A stretch of DNA of 24,925 nucleotides from an uncultured Lachnospiraceae bacterium (GCA_949051815.1 CARQVR010000047.1:1-24925), one strand, 5' to 3'; numbered from the stretch's first letter, positions 7,486 to 15,419 are shown. A program made the numbers and translations. Notes: a model not told the origin generated them from the letters alone.

Positions 7486-8598
7486 TTATTTTTCTGTCTC
7501 AAAGGGAATGCGGACGCCGGTGTCCTTCGCGAAGAGGAAGACCTTTCGCGGCTTGAGCATAAAGCGCACGGTATCGCCCGAAAGCTGCTCACAGCTCTCC
7601 GCGTCCACGATGGAACGGATGACAGGATTTTGTGAGGCGGGGTGGGTAGAGACGATACTCACGTCACGTCCCATGACTTCCGGCCTGCTTAAACGACAGG
7701 TGAGAGGGCCGTTTTCTGACAGAATAAAACCTTCCGGCCGTATACCCGCGTGGACAGGCTGGTCGGGTACATTTTTCAGCGTGAGAACCGCCTCATCCCC
7801 GATGAAAAGAACGCCGTTTTTCACGCGGCCTTCAAAGAGGTTGATGGGCGGTGTTCCAAGGAATTTAGCCACAAATAAATTGGCGGGATTGTCGTAAACC
7901 TCCTGCGGTTTTCCGATCTGCTGTACCAGCCCGTCCTTCATCACCACAATGAGATCGGATATACTCATGGCCTCGTCCTGATCGTGGGTGACGAAGATGG
8001 TGGTGACAGCGGTCTTTTTCTGGATACGGCGGATTTCCTCCCGGGTCTGGAGCCGGAGTCTGGCGTCCAGATTGGAGAGTGGCTCGTCCAGAAGCAGCAC
8101 CCGCGGGAGCTTAACCAGCGCTCTTGCGATAGCCACGCGCTGCTGCTGGCCGCCGGACAGTTCCGCCGGTTTCCGGTCCAGAAGATCGCCGATTTGCACA
8201 AGCCCTGCGGCTTCGTCCACCCGCGCGCGCATGTTTTCTTTGGAAAGCTTCGCTTCGCCTTTCAGGTTTTCCAGAGGGAAGCGGATATTCTGTTCCACGG
8301 TTAAATGGGGATAGAGCGCATAATTCTGGAATACCATGCCTACGCCCCGTTTTTCCGGGGGGAGCGGTGTGACGTCCTCCTCATCGAAAAAAATCTGGCC
8401 TTTTGTAGGTTTTTGCAAACCGCAGATCAGGTTCAGCGTCGTGCTTTTTCCACAGCCGGAAGGACCGAGGAGTCCCACCAGTTTCCCGTCGGGTATTTCA
8501 AAGTGGAAATCATTTACGGCGATGACGTCTTCCTTTTTCTTATTTCCTCTGCCCCTGCCGGGGAAGGTTTTGGTCAAGTGTGAGAGTACAATTTTCAT
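7486..8598 (-). CDS. Sugar ABC transporter ATPase, MsmK/UgpC type
   Basis: This 370-residue ATPase powers the importer. Visible motifs are Walker A GPSGCGKST (45-53), Q-loop Q91, signature LSGGQQQR (147-154), Walker B VLLLDEP (167-173) and switch His205. A C-terminal TOBE-like region (~290-355) is typical of the MalK/UgpC class, where it takes part in dimerisation and regulation. A basic RGRGNKKK insertion (15-22) precedes Walker A and is slightly unusual. Many Firmicutes sugar importers share one ATPase encoded elsewhere; this operon carries its own. The ribosome site AAAGGAA lies a little far from the ATG, and a 7-bp hairpin sits directly upstream. Confidence 0.95.
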   Translation of the reverse strand: MKIVLSHLTKTFPGRGRGNKKKEDVIAVNDFHFEIPDGKLVGLLGPSGCGKSTTLNLICGLQKPTKGQIFFDEEDVTPLPPEKRGVGMVFQNYALYPHLTVEQNIRFPLENLKGEAKLSKENMRARVDEAAGLVQIGDLLDRKPAELSGGQQQRVAIARALVKLPRVLLLDEPLSNLDARLRLQTREEIRRIQKKTAVTTIFVTHDQDEAMSISDLIVVMKDGLVQQIGKPQEVYDNPANLFVAKFLGTPPINLFEGRVKNGVLFIGDEAVLTLKNVPDQPVHAGIRPEGFILSENGPLTCRLSRPEVMGRDVSIVSTHPASQNPVIRSIVDAESCEQLSGDTVRFMLKPRKVFLFAKDTGVRIPFETEK

Positions 8599-8616
8599 AA
8601 ATTATGCGTTCCTTTC

Positions 8617-8639
8617 CGGAATCTGCGGTACGGATTCCG
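8617..8639 (-). other. Hairpin just before the ATPase ribosome site
   Basis: CGGAATC (8617-8623) and GATTCCG (8633-8639) can pair with a nine-base loop, directly upstream of GGAAAGGAAC on the minus strand. There is no T-tract after it. It could affect ATPase translation or mRNA processing in the 75-bp gap behind the FRG gene. I see no sigma-A promoter in this gap. Confidence 0.4.
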
Positions 8640-8673
8640 CAATTGCCCTGGACGGCGGGATATATTGGGTTTC

Positions 8674-9423
8674 TTAGATGCCATATTCGTCTCGAAGATC
8701 AGCCGATATATGATCCAGATCGGGATAGACGAAGCTCTCCGTGATACCGAGCACACGGAGACTGTCGATAAAGTATTTCTTCCTCTCGTTCGGGATAATG
8801 ATCTTGTAGAGCATGTTTTCGTCGCAGATATCTTCCAGATGTTTCAGGGAGTTGTGGACGGTGAAATTGGAGTGCTGGGAGTACATGCGCAGATTGTTTT
8901 CCGTGGAGCTGCAGGCCAGAATGCGGTTTGTCAGCTCGTGGTTGTGATGCGCATGTTTAAAAGCCGGCAGCAGCATCTCCTGCGTGGTGTCCGCGTCGAT
9001 GGGATAGATACAGTTGCCGAAGCCTTCCTGTTCATTCAAAAGGCCGGGCGCCAGCACCCAGACACAGCCGTCTGTTCCGGGCAGTTCCCTGTATGTCTCC
9101 GTGGCGAAAAACACCGCGATCAGGGGTGAAAGGCTCCAGTCCAGCATCCTTGTGGGAAGGCCGTAGTGCTGCATCAAAGATACCCAGCCCGCATAGTTGT
9201 GCTTGGCCGGAGGATTGTCTATAATCTGTCTGGCACGGGTGTAAAAGTCGTTGGTGATATAGCGTTCGGCTTCCAGCCGCTTCTTGCTGCGCTGGATGGA
9301 GGGGATCAGCGTAAGCGACGCGTTTTCCTCCCCGCGGTACCACAGGCGCACGCCGTGTTTTTGGAAAAGGCTGTCCACAAACTGTAAAAGTTCGTCGATG
9401 GTTCGTATTTCCTGTGTAATCAT
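8674..9423 (-). CDS. FRG domain-containing protein
   Basis: This 249-residue cytoplasmic protein matches the FRG domain family, named for a conserved Phe-Arg-Gly-type motif. Here it appears as LWYRGE (27-32). The second family signature, MQHYGLPTRMLDW then PLIAVFFA (84-107), and the C-terminal FTVHNSLKHLE and YPDLDHISADL blocks are all present, so the domain is full length. The biochemical activity of FRG proteins is not established to my knowledge; some occur beside phage-defence genes. Here it leads a sugar ABC operon, with 75 bp to the ATPase, the same strand and no promoter seen between them. The start has GGAGG four bases before ATG. Confidence 0.85.
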   Translation of the reverse strand: MITQEIRTIDELLQFVDSLFQKHGVRLWYRGEENASLTLIPSIQRSKKRLEAERYITNDFYTRARQIIDNPPAKHNYAGWVSLMQHYGLPTRMLDWSLSPLIAVFFATETYRELPGTDGCVWVLAPGLLNEQEGFGNCIYPIDADTTQEMLLPAFKHAHHNHELTNRILACSSTENNLRMYSQHSNFTVHNSLKHLEDICDENMLYKIIIPNERKKYFIDSLRVLGITESFVYPDLDHISADLRDEYGI

Positions 9424-9509
9424 ATGGCCTCCGTGTCGGGGCGTCTGCCCTGGTCCGGGCAGTTTCTGCCTGAAAATGGTTATGAGCCGCCGCCCGTTTT
9501 GTCATAATG

Positions 9510-9538
9510 ATTATAGAAGATTTTGGAAGGATGTACAA
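9510..9538 (-). promoter_or_regulatory. Promoter of the FRG gene and probably the ABC operon
   Basis: On the minus strand TTGTAC (9538-9533) and a perfect TATAAT (9515-9510) are 17 bp apart. The transcript would have a leader of about 80 nt before the FRG start. This is the only good promoter I see upstream of the transporter genes. Confidence 0.6.
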
Positions 9539-9642
9539 GGGGGTATCAGAAACGGTTCAGAAACAGGAAAATTTTGACGGATGGGCTATGAGGATTTAAA
9601 CGACTGTGTTATGATATCAACATGTCGAAGGAGGAAGTATTT

Positions 9643-10767
9643 ATGGAAAAGAAAATAAAACAGACGTTACTGGTCGTGATCGTGGGAGTCGGATTATTCG
9701 CGGCCCTGATGAATCTTCATGAGGTGCTTCGCTTTTTTGGAAACGGTATGGGAGTGATTCTGCCTGTGATCGTCGGCGGCATACTGGCGCTGTTTATTAA
9801 TGTACCCATGACGGGGATCGAAAAGCGTCTCCGGAAACTGATGAAGAGTCGGAAAAAACAACCGTCCGATAAGTGTTACCGGATCGTTTCGTTTCTGCTC
9901 ACCTTTGCCTGCATCGCATTGGTGCTTACGCTCGTGTTTACCCTGCTCATCCCAGAGCTTGTGAGTTCCGGGAAGGGACTTTATCTGCTGATAGAGGCGC
10001 GCCTGCCGCAGTGGATTGCATGGCTGGAGAGTCTTGACCCAGAGGCGGCATGGCTGGAGGAGATGCTTGCAGACATCAATCTGGAAAAAATGATGCAGAA
10101 TATTGGAAGCGGCGCGAATTTCTTTCTGGAGCGTGTGGTGAGTACGGTATCTTCCGCTGCGAGCGTAGTGATAACGGCGGCTTTCGGACTGATTATCAGT
10201 ATTTATCTGGTGCTGGGAAAAGAGCAGGTAGGCGGACATGCCAAAAAACTGCTGTGCGCCTATCTGAAACCAGCGTGGGCAGAATATATCCTTCATATTG
10301 GCAGTACATTTAACAGGTCTTTTGCCAATTTCCTGTCAGGTCAGTGCACGGAGGCGGTGATCCTTGGAGTGCTGATGTTTCTGGCATTTACGATATTCAG
10401 GCTGCCCTATGGAAGTCTGGTCGGCGTACTGACGGCGGTCTGTGCGATCATTCCCTATGTGGGGGCGCTGATATCCGGTGCGGTCAGTGTCATTCTTGCG
10501 CTGCTGATCAGTCCCGCATTGGCGGTCCGCTGCCTGATTGTGTATCTGGTCGTCCAGTTTGTTGAAAATCAGTTTATCTACCCGAGGGTAGTGGGCGGCT
10601 CGGTGGGACTTCCGCCGCTTTATACGCTTGTTGCGGCGATGATTGGCGGAGAACTGTTTGGGATTATCGGCATTATATTTTTCATTCCGCTTATGGCTGT
10701 TTTTGTTGAACTCGTGAAAGAAGACGCGGGGAAACGCCTGAGCCGCCGGGGGAAGCATAACGTATAG
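9643..10767 (+). CDS. AI-2E transporter (PerM) family membrane protein
   Basis: This 374-residue integral membrane protein belongs to the AI-2E exporter/PerM family (PF01594). I chose the ATG at 9643 because GAAGGAGG lies eight to ten bases upstream; the in-frame ATG at 9622 precedes that ribosome site. Two N-terminal helix pairs, a less hydrophobic central stretch (~120-190) and a C-terminal block of helices fit the family. The family blocks YGSLVGVLTAVCAIIPYVGA and VENQFIYPRVVGGSVGL are both visible. Members export autoinducer-2 or act as Na+/H+ antiporters, so the name should not be read as a proven substrate. It is divergent from the FRG gene and monocistronic. Confidence 0.9.
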   Translation: MEKKIKQTLLVVIVGVGLFAALMNLHEVLRFFGNGMGVILPVIVGGILALFINVPMTGIEKRLRKLMKSRKKQPSDKCYRIVSFLLTFACIALVLTLVFTLLIPELVSSGKGLYLLIEARLPQWIAWLESLDPEAAWLEEMLADINLEKMMQNIGSGANFFLERVVSTVSSAASVVITAAFGLIISIYLVLGKEQVGGHAKKLLCAYLKPAWAEYILHIGSTFNRSFANFLSGQCTEAVILGVLMFLAFTIFRLPYGSLVGVLTAVCAIIPYVGALISGAVSVILALLISPALAVRCLIVYLVVQFVENQFIYPRVVGGSVGLPPLYTLVAAMIGGELFGIIGIIFFIPLMAVFVELVKEDAGKRLSRRGKHNV

Positions 10768-10823
10768 AAAAAGTTTTTTAATGCAGGGATATCATAAAAA
10801 ACGAAAATATAGAAAAAATACTG

Positions 10824-10866
10824 ATCGGTGATTATATTTGATACAGAATCGAATATGATCGCCGAT
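10824..10866 (+). promoter_or_regulatory. Long palindrome, candidate operator or RNA hairpin
   Basis: ATCGGTGATTATATTTGAT (10824-10842) and ATCGAATATGATCGCCGAT (10848-10866) form a 19-bp stem around a 5-base ACAGA loop. Sixteen pairs are Watson-Crick and the other three are U-G wobbles when read as plus-strand RNA. The right arm covers the -35 position of the TATAAT at 10884-10889. It could be an operator for the helix-turn-helix/kinase gene or a folded 3' end of the upstream AI-2E-family transcript. No strong T-tract follows. Confidence 0.6.
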
Positions 10867-10877
10867 GTGTATTTTAG

Positions 10878-10899
10878 GCCTGTTATAATAAAAACAGGC
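10878..10899 (+). promoter_or_regulatory. -10 element inside a short palindrome
   Basis: GCCTGTT (10878-10884) and AACAGGC (10893-10899) are perfect inverted arms around ATAATAAA. TATAAT at 10884-10889 is a consensus -10. At 17 bp upstream the -35 position reads GCCGAT, a poor match, so the promoter may need an activator. The start codon follows at 10940. Confidence 0.45.
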
Positions 10900-10939
10900 G
10901 CAGGTGCGCTTGATTTCTGAGAACGATTGGGTGGTATGC

Positions 10940-12121
10940 ATGAAATATGTAAATGCGGGTGATATTTTACCGGAAGAATTACTTTCCATGATTCAAAAAT
11001 ATGTGCAGGGCGGTTATCTGTATATACCGAAGGAGAAAGGCTGTACAGTAAAGGGGCAGACCGGCTATAAGACAGAGCTGGAGAAACGAAACGGGCATCT
11101 TTATTTAATGCACCTTGAGGGAAGGACGAACGGGCAGCTTGGAAATATCTTTCATTTGTCAGAGCCAAGCGTCAGAAGAATTATTGCGAAGGAAAAGGCG
11201 AAATATCAGAAAATGAGAGAGAGCATAGAGCAGATTCTCCCTTTATGGGGAATGGAAAACGGGCGGGTATTGCAGATTTATCCTTCCGCATGGGAGATCA
11301 ACCGTTCTTATGTCATAAAAAGGTACGAGAACAAAGAACAGATAGAGAGAAACAGCAAGATATCGAAATTGCTGTCTGAATGCGGGATTCCGATTGCGGA
11401 GACTGTTCCTGTCAGAAATGGGGAAAGTTATGCCGCGCATAACGATGCCTGGTTCCTCATGTCGAAAAAACTGCAGGGGAACAACATTTCCGACAGGAAA
11501 GACCAGACAATGGCTTATAAAATGGGATGTGCCATTGCAAGACTGCACAGCGCGTTTCTCACATGCGAAAAGAAAATGGAGTTTTGGGATAACAGTCTGC
11601 TAAAAGAGATGAAGGGATGGGTGCAGGAAACTTTCATCCGCAATGAGTGGCAGATTGTCGGACAGGAAGAATACGCGGGAGCAGTGGAGAAGCTGGAGGC
11701 GGTGTATGATAGTCTGCCGGTGCAGCTGATACACAGGGATGTTCATTTCGGGAACTTTTTATTCTCGGATGGAGAACTGTCGGGCTATATCGACTTTGAT
11801 CTGAGTCAGAGAAATATAAGAATATTTGATGTCTGTTATTTTTTAACAGGTCTGCTGTCGGAAGAAACGGATGACGCCTTTACGCAGAGGGAATGGCTTG
11901 CCAGTGTAAAGTCGGTGTTCGCCGGATATGAGAGTGTCAATCCTCTTTCCGAAAAGGAGAAGCAGGCAGTTCCCTGTGTGATGGTATGCATCGAAATGTT
12001 ATGCGCGGCATATTTCATCCGTGTGAAGGATGTAAAACGTGCCGGTGAAGCCTGCCTGATCTGCCGGCGGATACAAAACTGTGAGAGTGCCGTTTGTGCG
12101 TCTGTCAGAGGTTTTGTGTAA
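10940..12121 (+). CDS. CD3324-type helix-turn-helix fused to an APH-family kinase
   Basis: This 393-residue protein combines two parts usually found separately. Residues 1-~90 match small CD3324-family proteins: MKYVNAG, LPEELLSMIQKYVQGGYLYIP, then a recognition-helix-like NIFHLSEPSVRRII (69-82). Residues ~115-385 form an aminoglycoside phosphotransferase/choline kinase-like fold. HRDVHFGN (265-272) is the catalytic loop with D267 and N272, and IDFD (284-287) supplies the metal-binding Asp. The ATP-binding N-lobe is short but VIKRY (125-129) provides a plausible Lys. Both active-site motifs are intact, so it is probably an active small-molecule kinase. The substrate is unknown. The start has GGGTGG six bases upstream; an upstream GTG at 10904 lacks a ribosome site. 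Confidence 0.85.
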   Translation: MKYVNAGDILPEELLSMIQKYVQGGYLYIPKEKGCTVKGQTGYKTELEKRNGHLYLMHLEGRTNGQLGNIFHLSEPSVRRIIAKEKAKYQKMRESIEQILPLWGMENGRVLQIYPSAWEINRSYVIKRYENKEQIERNSKISKLLSECGIPIAETVPVRNGESYAAHNDAWFLMSKKLQGNNISDRKDQTMAYKMGCAIARLHSAFLTCEKKMEFWDNSLLKEMKGWVQETFIRNEWQIVGQEEYAGAVEKLEAVYDSLPVQLIHRDVHFGNFLFSDGELSGYIDFDLSQRNIRIFDVCYFLTGLLSEETDDAFTQREWLASVKSVFAGYESVNPLSEKEKQAVPCVMVCIEMLCAAYFIRVKDVKRAGEACLICRRIQNCESAVCASVRGFV

Positions 12122-12180
12122 ACGATAATCAGTATTTCGCTAAAGGTACGATATGATATCATGTGTGATAAACGGAATAG

Positions 12181-12208
12181 AGCTGCAGATGCCAAAAAGA
12201 ATGCAGCT
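12181..12208. terminator. Weak bidirectional hairpin between convergent genes
   Basis: AGCTGCA (12181-12187) and TGCAGCT (12202-12208) pair perfectly around a 14-base loop in the 110-bp gap between two convergent genes. Neither side has a strong T-tract, so termination would be weak. A perfect 10-bp palindrome, ATGATATCAT, lies at 12153-12162. Confidence 0.3.
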
Positions 12209-12231
12209 TATTATGGTCTGGACGATAAAGG

Positions 12232-13527
12232 TTATTTCACGGGGAAGACTGCCTTTATGCAAAAAACCTTATCTTTACATTTCAGTGTATAGCTGCCGTC
12301 ATATTTGCGGATTACCGAATGAATGCTGGAAAGCCCGAGCCCGTGATGTTTTTTATCCGTTTTACTTGTTTTTACCGAATTGTTTTTGATTTTTATGTTT
12401 TCAGGAACCGTATTGGAGAAAGTCAGGGTATAAAAATGTGCATGATCCCTGCCTGTGATTTCAATACAGGGGTCAGCGGCGCCTGCTGACCCCTCTAGCG
12501 CGTTGTCCAGTAAATTTGAAAAAACGGCGCATACGTCAATGGGAGAGAGATTATTAAGCCATGCAAAACTACCGTCACATGTAAGGCGTATGCCGGCATT
12601 GTCCGCATATGCCTTTTTGATGGATATTACGGTATCTGCCGCCTGGTTTCCCGTGATGCAGAACCTTTTTGAAAGCATGGGATTTCCCGATAATTCGCTG
12701 ATATAGCTTTCCATCTGCGCATATTGCTTTGCATTGCACATTTCCTGAATGACCTGCAGGTGATTGCGCAAATCGTGTTTCAATATCTTTATTTCCTGAC
12801 GGCTGGTCTCTTCTGATTCCAGATATTCGAGCTGCATAGCGATATATTTTTGTGCGGAATCAGCGTCCCTTTTCTTATTTGCCCGGTCCCGCGCTATGAT
12901 AAGATAACTCCAGTACGCAAGAAAAATGGCCAGCATAAAAAACGTGGCAAGTAAATCAAATACGACACTCAATTCATATTCCAGCGTGTTATTATATACC
13001 CCTATACTGAGCAGCATAAACAGAGCGAAAGCAAAAAAGGCCAAAAATCCTGCAACTTCAAGGAAGTTCAGCCGTAAATCTATTTTCCTGCGGCGGCATA
13101 ATATGTAAGTCCCTGTCAGTAATACGGTAAGGCAGAGATCGGAGATAAAACCGGGAAGGGTAAGAGAGCTTATTCCATAAAGTTCATGGAAGCCGCTTCT
13201 TGTGATCAGGGGGATCATAAACAGCGGAAACACTGTCGTTAACGTATAAAAGAGACAGGCGGGAATTATCATAAAAAGATTGTAAATGCGGCTGCGGCAG
13301 CAAAAAAAATCAACGGCCGGAAGTATGCCTAAAACGGATATTGCGACAAGATGATCGGCATCCGTTATAAAAACAAAAACGTGAATGACAAGAAAAACGA
13401 TAAGAATAAATCGTAATTTTTTCATATGAGCGGTAAAGTCTCTGGCAAAAAACAAGAGATAATAAAATAATATAATCAGTGATGCCATGACATTGGATAG
13501 AGACACTAAAATATTTTCTGCTGCCAT
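12232..13527 (-). CDS. GHKL sensor histidine kinase, AgrC/ComD-like
   Basis: This 431-residue membrane sensor has six or seven helices in residues ~4-210, then a coiled stretch and a kinase core. The phospho-acceptor block is KHDLRNHL with H251. The N-box is SNLLDNALEG (337-346) and the G-box is HGLGLSSI (395-402), in the GHKL arrangement typical of peptide-sensing kinases such as AgrC. No peptide or AgrB-like protease gene is adjacent, so the signal is unknown. The gene lies 38 bp behind the LytTR regulator and should be co-transcribed with it. The ATG is directly preceded by an in-frame stop and has AAAGGA about 14 bases upstream, a long spacing that suggests modest translation. Confidence 0.92.
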   Translation of the reverse strand: MAAENILVSLSNVMASLIILFYYLLFFARDFTAHMKKLRFILIVFLVIHVFVFITDADHLVAISVLGILPAVDFFCCRSRIYNLFMIIPACLFYTLTTVFPLFMIPLITRSGFHELYGISSLTLPGFISDLCLTVLLTGTYILCRRRKIDLRLNFLEVAGFLAFFAFALFMLLSIGVYNNTLEYELSVVFDLLATFFMLAIFLAYWSYLIIARDRANKKRDADSAQKYIAMQLEYLESEETSRQEIKILKHDLRNHLQVIQEMCNAKQYAQMESYISELSGNPMLSKRFCITGNQAADTVISIKKAYADNAGIRLTCDGSFAWLNNLSPIDVCAVFSNLLDNALEGSAGAADPCIEITGRDHAHFYTLTFSNTVPENIKIKNNSVKTSKTDKKHHGLGLSSIHSVIRKYDGSYTLKCKDKVFCIKAVFPVK

Positions 13528-13565
13528 TTTCGTTCAGATTATCCTTTCGTAAGGTTGGTTTTCTG

Positions 13566-14267
13566 TCATAGAAACGCTTCAAAAGCATCCTTGAATGCGC
13601 CTGCTTTTCTGTAGCTTATGGGAAGCGCAGTCCCGCAGTCCATCACAACCGACATATTATTATAGCTTACGACATGTTCCATATTGATAAAATATTTTCG
13701 GTGGATACGGCAGAAGTTTTTACCGGTCAGTGTTTCCTCCAGATGATGCAGGCTGCTGGCGGTAATGATGGTTTCCTCTCTGCGCGGGTTTTCTTCCGTC
13801 CAATAATGGACAAAGGAATATTTGTCTTTCACTTCAATATAGATCAGAGATTCTGACTTGACGATAACGCTTTCATGGAAAGATTTGATGATTATTTTTT
13901 GGGAAGAAGAAGCAATACTCTGCATATCTTCTAAAACTTTCAATACATCTTCCTTAGCGACAGGTTTTAACAAATATCTGAAAACACCCGCCTCATAGCC
14001 TGACGGGGCATATTCCACATAGTTTGTTATCATGCAGAAATACACGTTTTCGTCAATCTTTCTGATTGCCCGGCACAGTTCTATTCCGTTCATGGCTTTC
14101 ATCACGATGTCGCAGAATACGACGTCGTATCGTTCTCCTTTTTCGTAATCCGCTAACAGACTCTCGGAGTCTGGATAACATTTTGCATTGATATCTTTCA
14201 TGTCAAAGAAAAAACGCCAGATTTTATCCGCCATTATCTTTTCATCTTCACAGATCGCAACTTTCAT
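13566..14267 (-). CDS. LytTR-family response regulator, AgrA/ComE-like
   Basis: This 233-residue regulator has a receiver domain followed by a LytTR DNA-binding domain. MKVAICEDE opens the receiver with the acidic pair, D53 (VVFCDIV) is the phospho-acceptor and YLLKPV contains the conserved Lys-Pro. The LytTR part (~130-233) shows FCRIHRKYFINMEHV, a family signature. The ATG at 14267 is chosen because AAGGAGAG lies just before it; the 15 codons upstream carry no homology. It partners the GHKL kinase encoded next. Its targets are not shown directly; the divergent membrane-protein gene beginning 165 bp away is the obvious candidate. Confidence 0.93.
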   Translation of the reverse strand: MKVAICEDEKIMADKIWRFFFDMKDINAKCYPDSESLLADYEKGERYDVVFCDIVMKAMNGIELCRAIRKIDENVYFCMITNYVEYAPSGYEAGVFRYLLKPVAKEDVLKVLEDMQSIASSSQKIIIKSFHESVIVKSESLIYIEVKDKYSFVHYWTEENPRREETIITASSLHHLEETLTGKNFCRIHRKYFINMEHVVSYNNMSVVMDCGTALPISYRKAGAFKDAFEAFL

Positions 14268-14402
14268 GACACTCTCCTTTTTGTGTTTTACGCTTGCGCC
14301 GATATTTCGCACGCCTGCGTAATTTTTCCCCTCTGTTTGGGGTGGTATGCTATGCTTTTTTCGGATGAGTTAATTGATTTTAACACAGGAAAGAAAAAAT
14401 GA

Positions 14403-14418
14403 TAAGTAATTTTACTTA
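14403..14418. promoter_or_regulatory. Perfect short palindrome before the membrane-protein gene
   Basis: TAAGTAA-TT-TTACTTA is a perfect dyad with 7-bp arms, ending two bases before the AAGGAGG ribosome site of the gene at 14433. A second, weaker dyad, GTTAA-N6-TTAAC, lies about 35 bp to the left. Either could be a regulator binding site. I cannot assign a convincing promoter or LytTR direct repeats in 14268-14432. Confidence 0.4.
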
Positions 14419-14432
14419 AGGAGGGGCTTTTA

Positions 14433-15350
14433 ATGAAAGCAAACGATGTTTACAGAAAGACCATGAAATTTGTATGGCTGAAACTTGCTCTGGGAGGGTG
14501 CGCCATTTTGTTTTCCATTGTGTTTGGAATGATTTTATTGGGAATCGCGGCATTATCCAAAAATGACGGCATGGTCGGATTTTTTCTGATGCTATGGCTT
14601 GGCGCTTCGGCAGGAGGTGTAGGCATTACGCAGTATTACATAGGCTATTTGCTGAAGGCGGGACATATTGCGGTGGTTACCCATTTTGTGAAGACAGGCA
14701 GTCTGCCGGAAGATCAGTTTGCGTTCGGTAAGCAGGCCGTAAAGGAAAAATTTGCAACGGCGGCGGCATATTTTGCGGTGGATCGTCTGGTGGCGGGAGC
14801 TGTAAGGCAGATTAACGGAACACTGAACATTGTAGGCAGTTTTCTGGAAAAAGTTCCAGGAATGGAGTCTCTGGTTTCTTTTGCCAAGAGCTTCGTCAAT
14901 ATTGCGCTCGGAAATCTGGATGAATGCTGTATGGCATACACCTTTTATCATGCAGAGCAGTCGTCATTTAAGAGTGCGGCTGACGGCGTGGTTATTTACT
15001 TTCAAAACTGGAAGTCCATTCTAAAGGACGCTCTTAAGACGGCGGTAATAGCTGTCACTGTTTCAGGTGTCGCATGGTTCTTTTTCATGTTTGGTATCTT
15101 TGGCGTTCTGGGTGTTTTGGGCGTGCCCGGAATAATGGGGCTTTTGGTGGCGCTGGTGCTGACGGTCATGATTATGATGATTGTTAAATCCTCCATAATG
15201 GACAGCTACACCATGGTATGCATGGTATGTTCCTATTTACGGGTTGCTCCGACTACGGAAATCACGTTTGACCTGTACGACAAACTGTGCAGACTGTCTT
15301 CCAAATTTAAGAGTCTGTTACAGAAGGCAGGAGAAGCCGGAACACGGTAA
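14433..15350 (+). CDS. Multi-pass membrane protein of unknown function
   Basis: I do not recognise this 305-residue protein. It starts at an ATG with AGGAGGGG upstream. Hydrophobic pairs lie at ~17-40 and ~45-72, and again at ~205-232 and ~234-258, so about four helices flank a largely amphipathic middle of some 130 residues. The middle contains NLDECCMAYTFYHAEQ and the C-terminus is a soluble, basic tail of about 40 residues ending near KFKSLLQKAGEAG. There is no signal peptide or catalytic motif. It is divergent from the two-component operon and precedes the XRE regulator gene by 69 bp on the same strand, but that gene has its own promoter. Confidence 0.75.
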   Translation: MKANDVYRKTMKFVWLKLALGGCAILFSIVFGMILLGIAALSKNDGMVGFFLMLWLGASAGGVGITQYYIGYLLKAGHIAVVTHFVKTGSLPEDQFAFGKQAVKEKFATAAAYFAVDRLVAGAVRQINGTLNIVGSFLEKVPGMESLVSFAKSFVNIALGNLDECCMAYTFYHAEQSSFKSAADGVVIYFQNWKSILKDALKTAVIAVTVSGVAWFFFMFGIFGVLGVLGVPGIMGLLVALVLTVMIMMIVKSSIMDSYTMVCMVCSYLRVAPTTEITFDLYDKLCRLSSKFKSLLQKAGEAGTR

Positions 15351-15360
15351 TGTTAATTTG

Positions 15361-15395
15361 CGTTGCTTGCCGCAACGGGGATTCCTCCGTATAAT
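15361..15395 (+). promoter_or_regulatory. Promoter with inverted repeat at the -35 of the XRE gene
   Basis: TTGCCG (15367-15372) and perfect TATAAT (15390-15395) are 17 bp apart. CGTTGC (15361-15366) and GCAACG (15372-15377) form a 6-bp inverted repeat centred on the -35. This is a plausible operator through which the XRE protein represses its own gene. Confidence 0.55.
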
Positions 15396-15419
15396 GGTGG
15401 TGAAAGGAGGGCATCCCTG

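Noticed and set aside
9574..9615. Promoter for the AI-2E-family gene (TTGACG ... TATGAT)
   Set aside because: TTGACG at 9574-9579 has only TAAACG at 17 bp, and TATGAT at 9610-9615 has no -35 at the right distance, so I could not choose one.
12232..14267. Complete agr-type quorum system
   Set aside because: Only kinase and regulator are present; I found no AgrB-like protease or AgrD-like peptide on either strand nearby.
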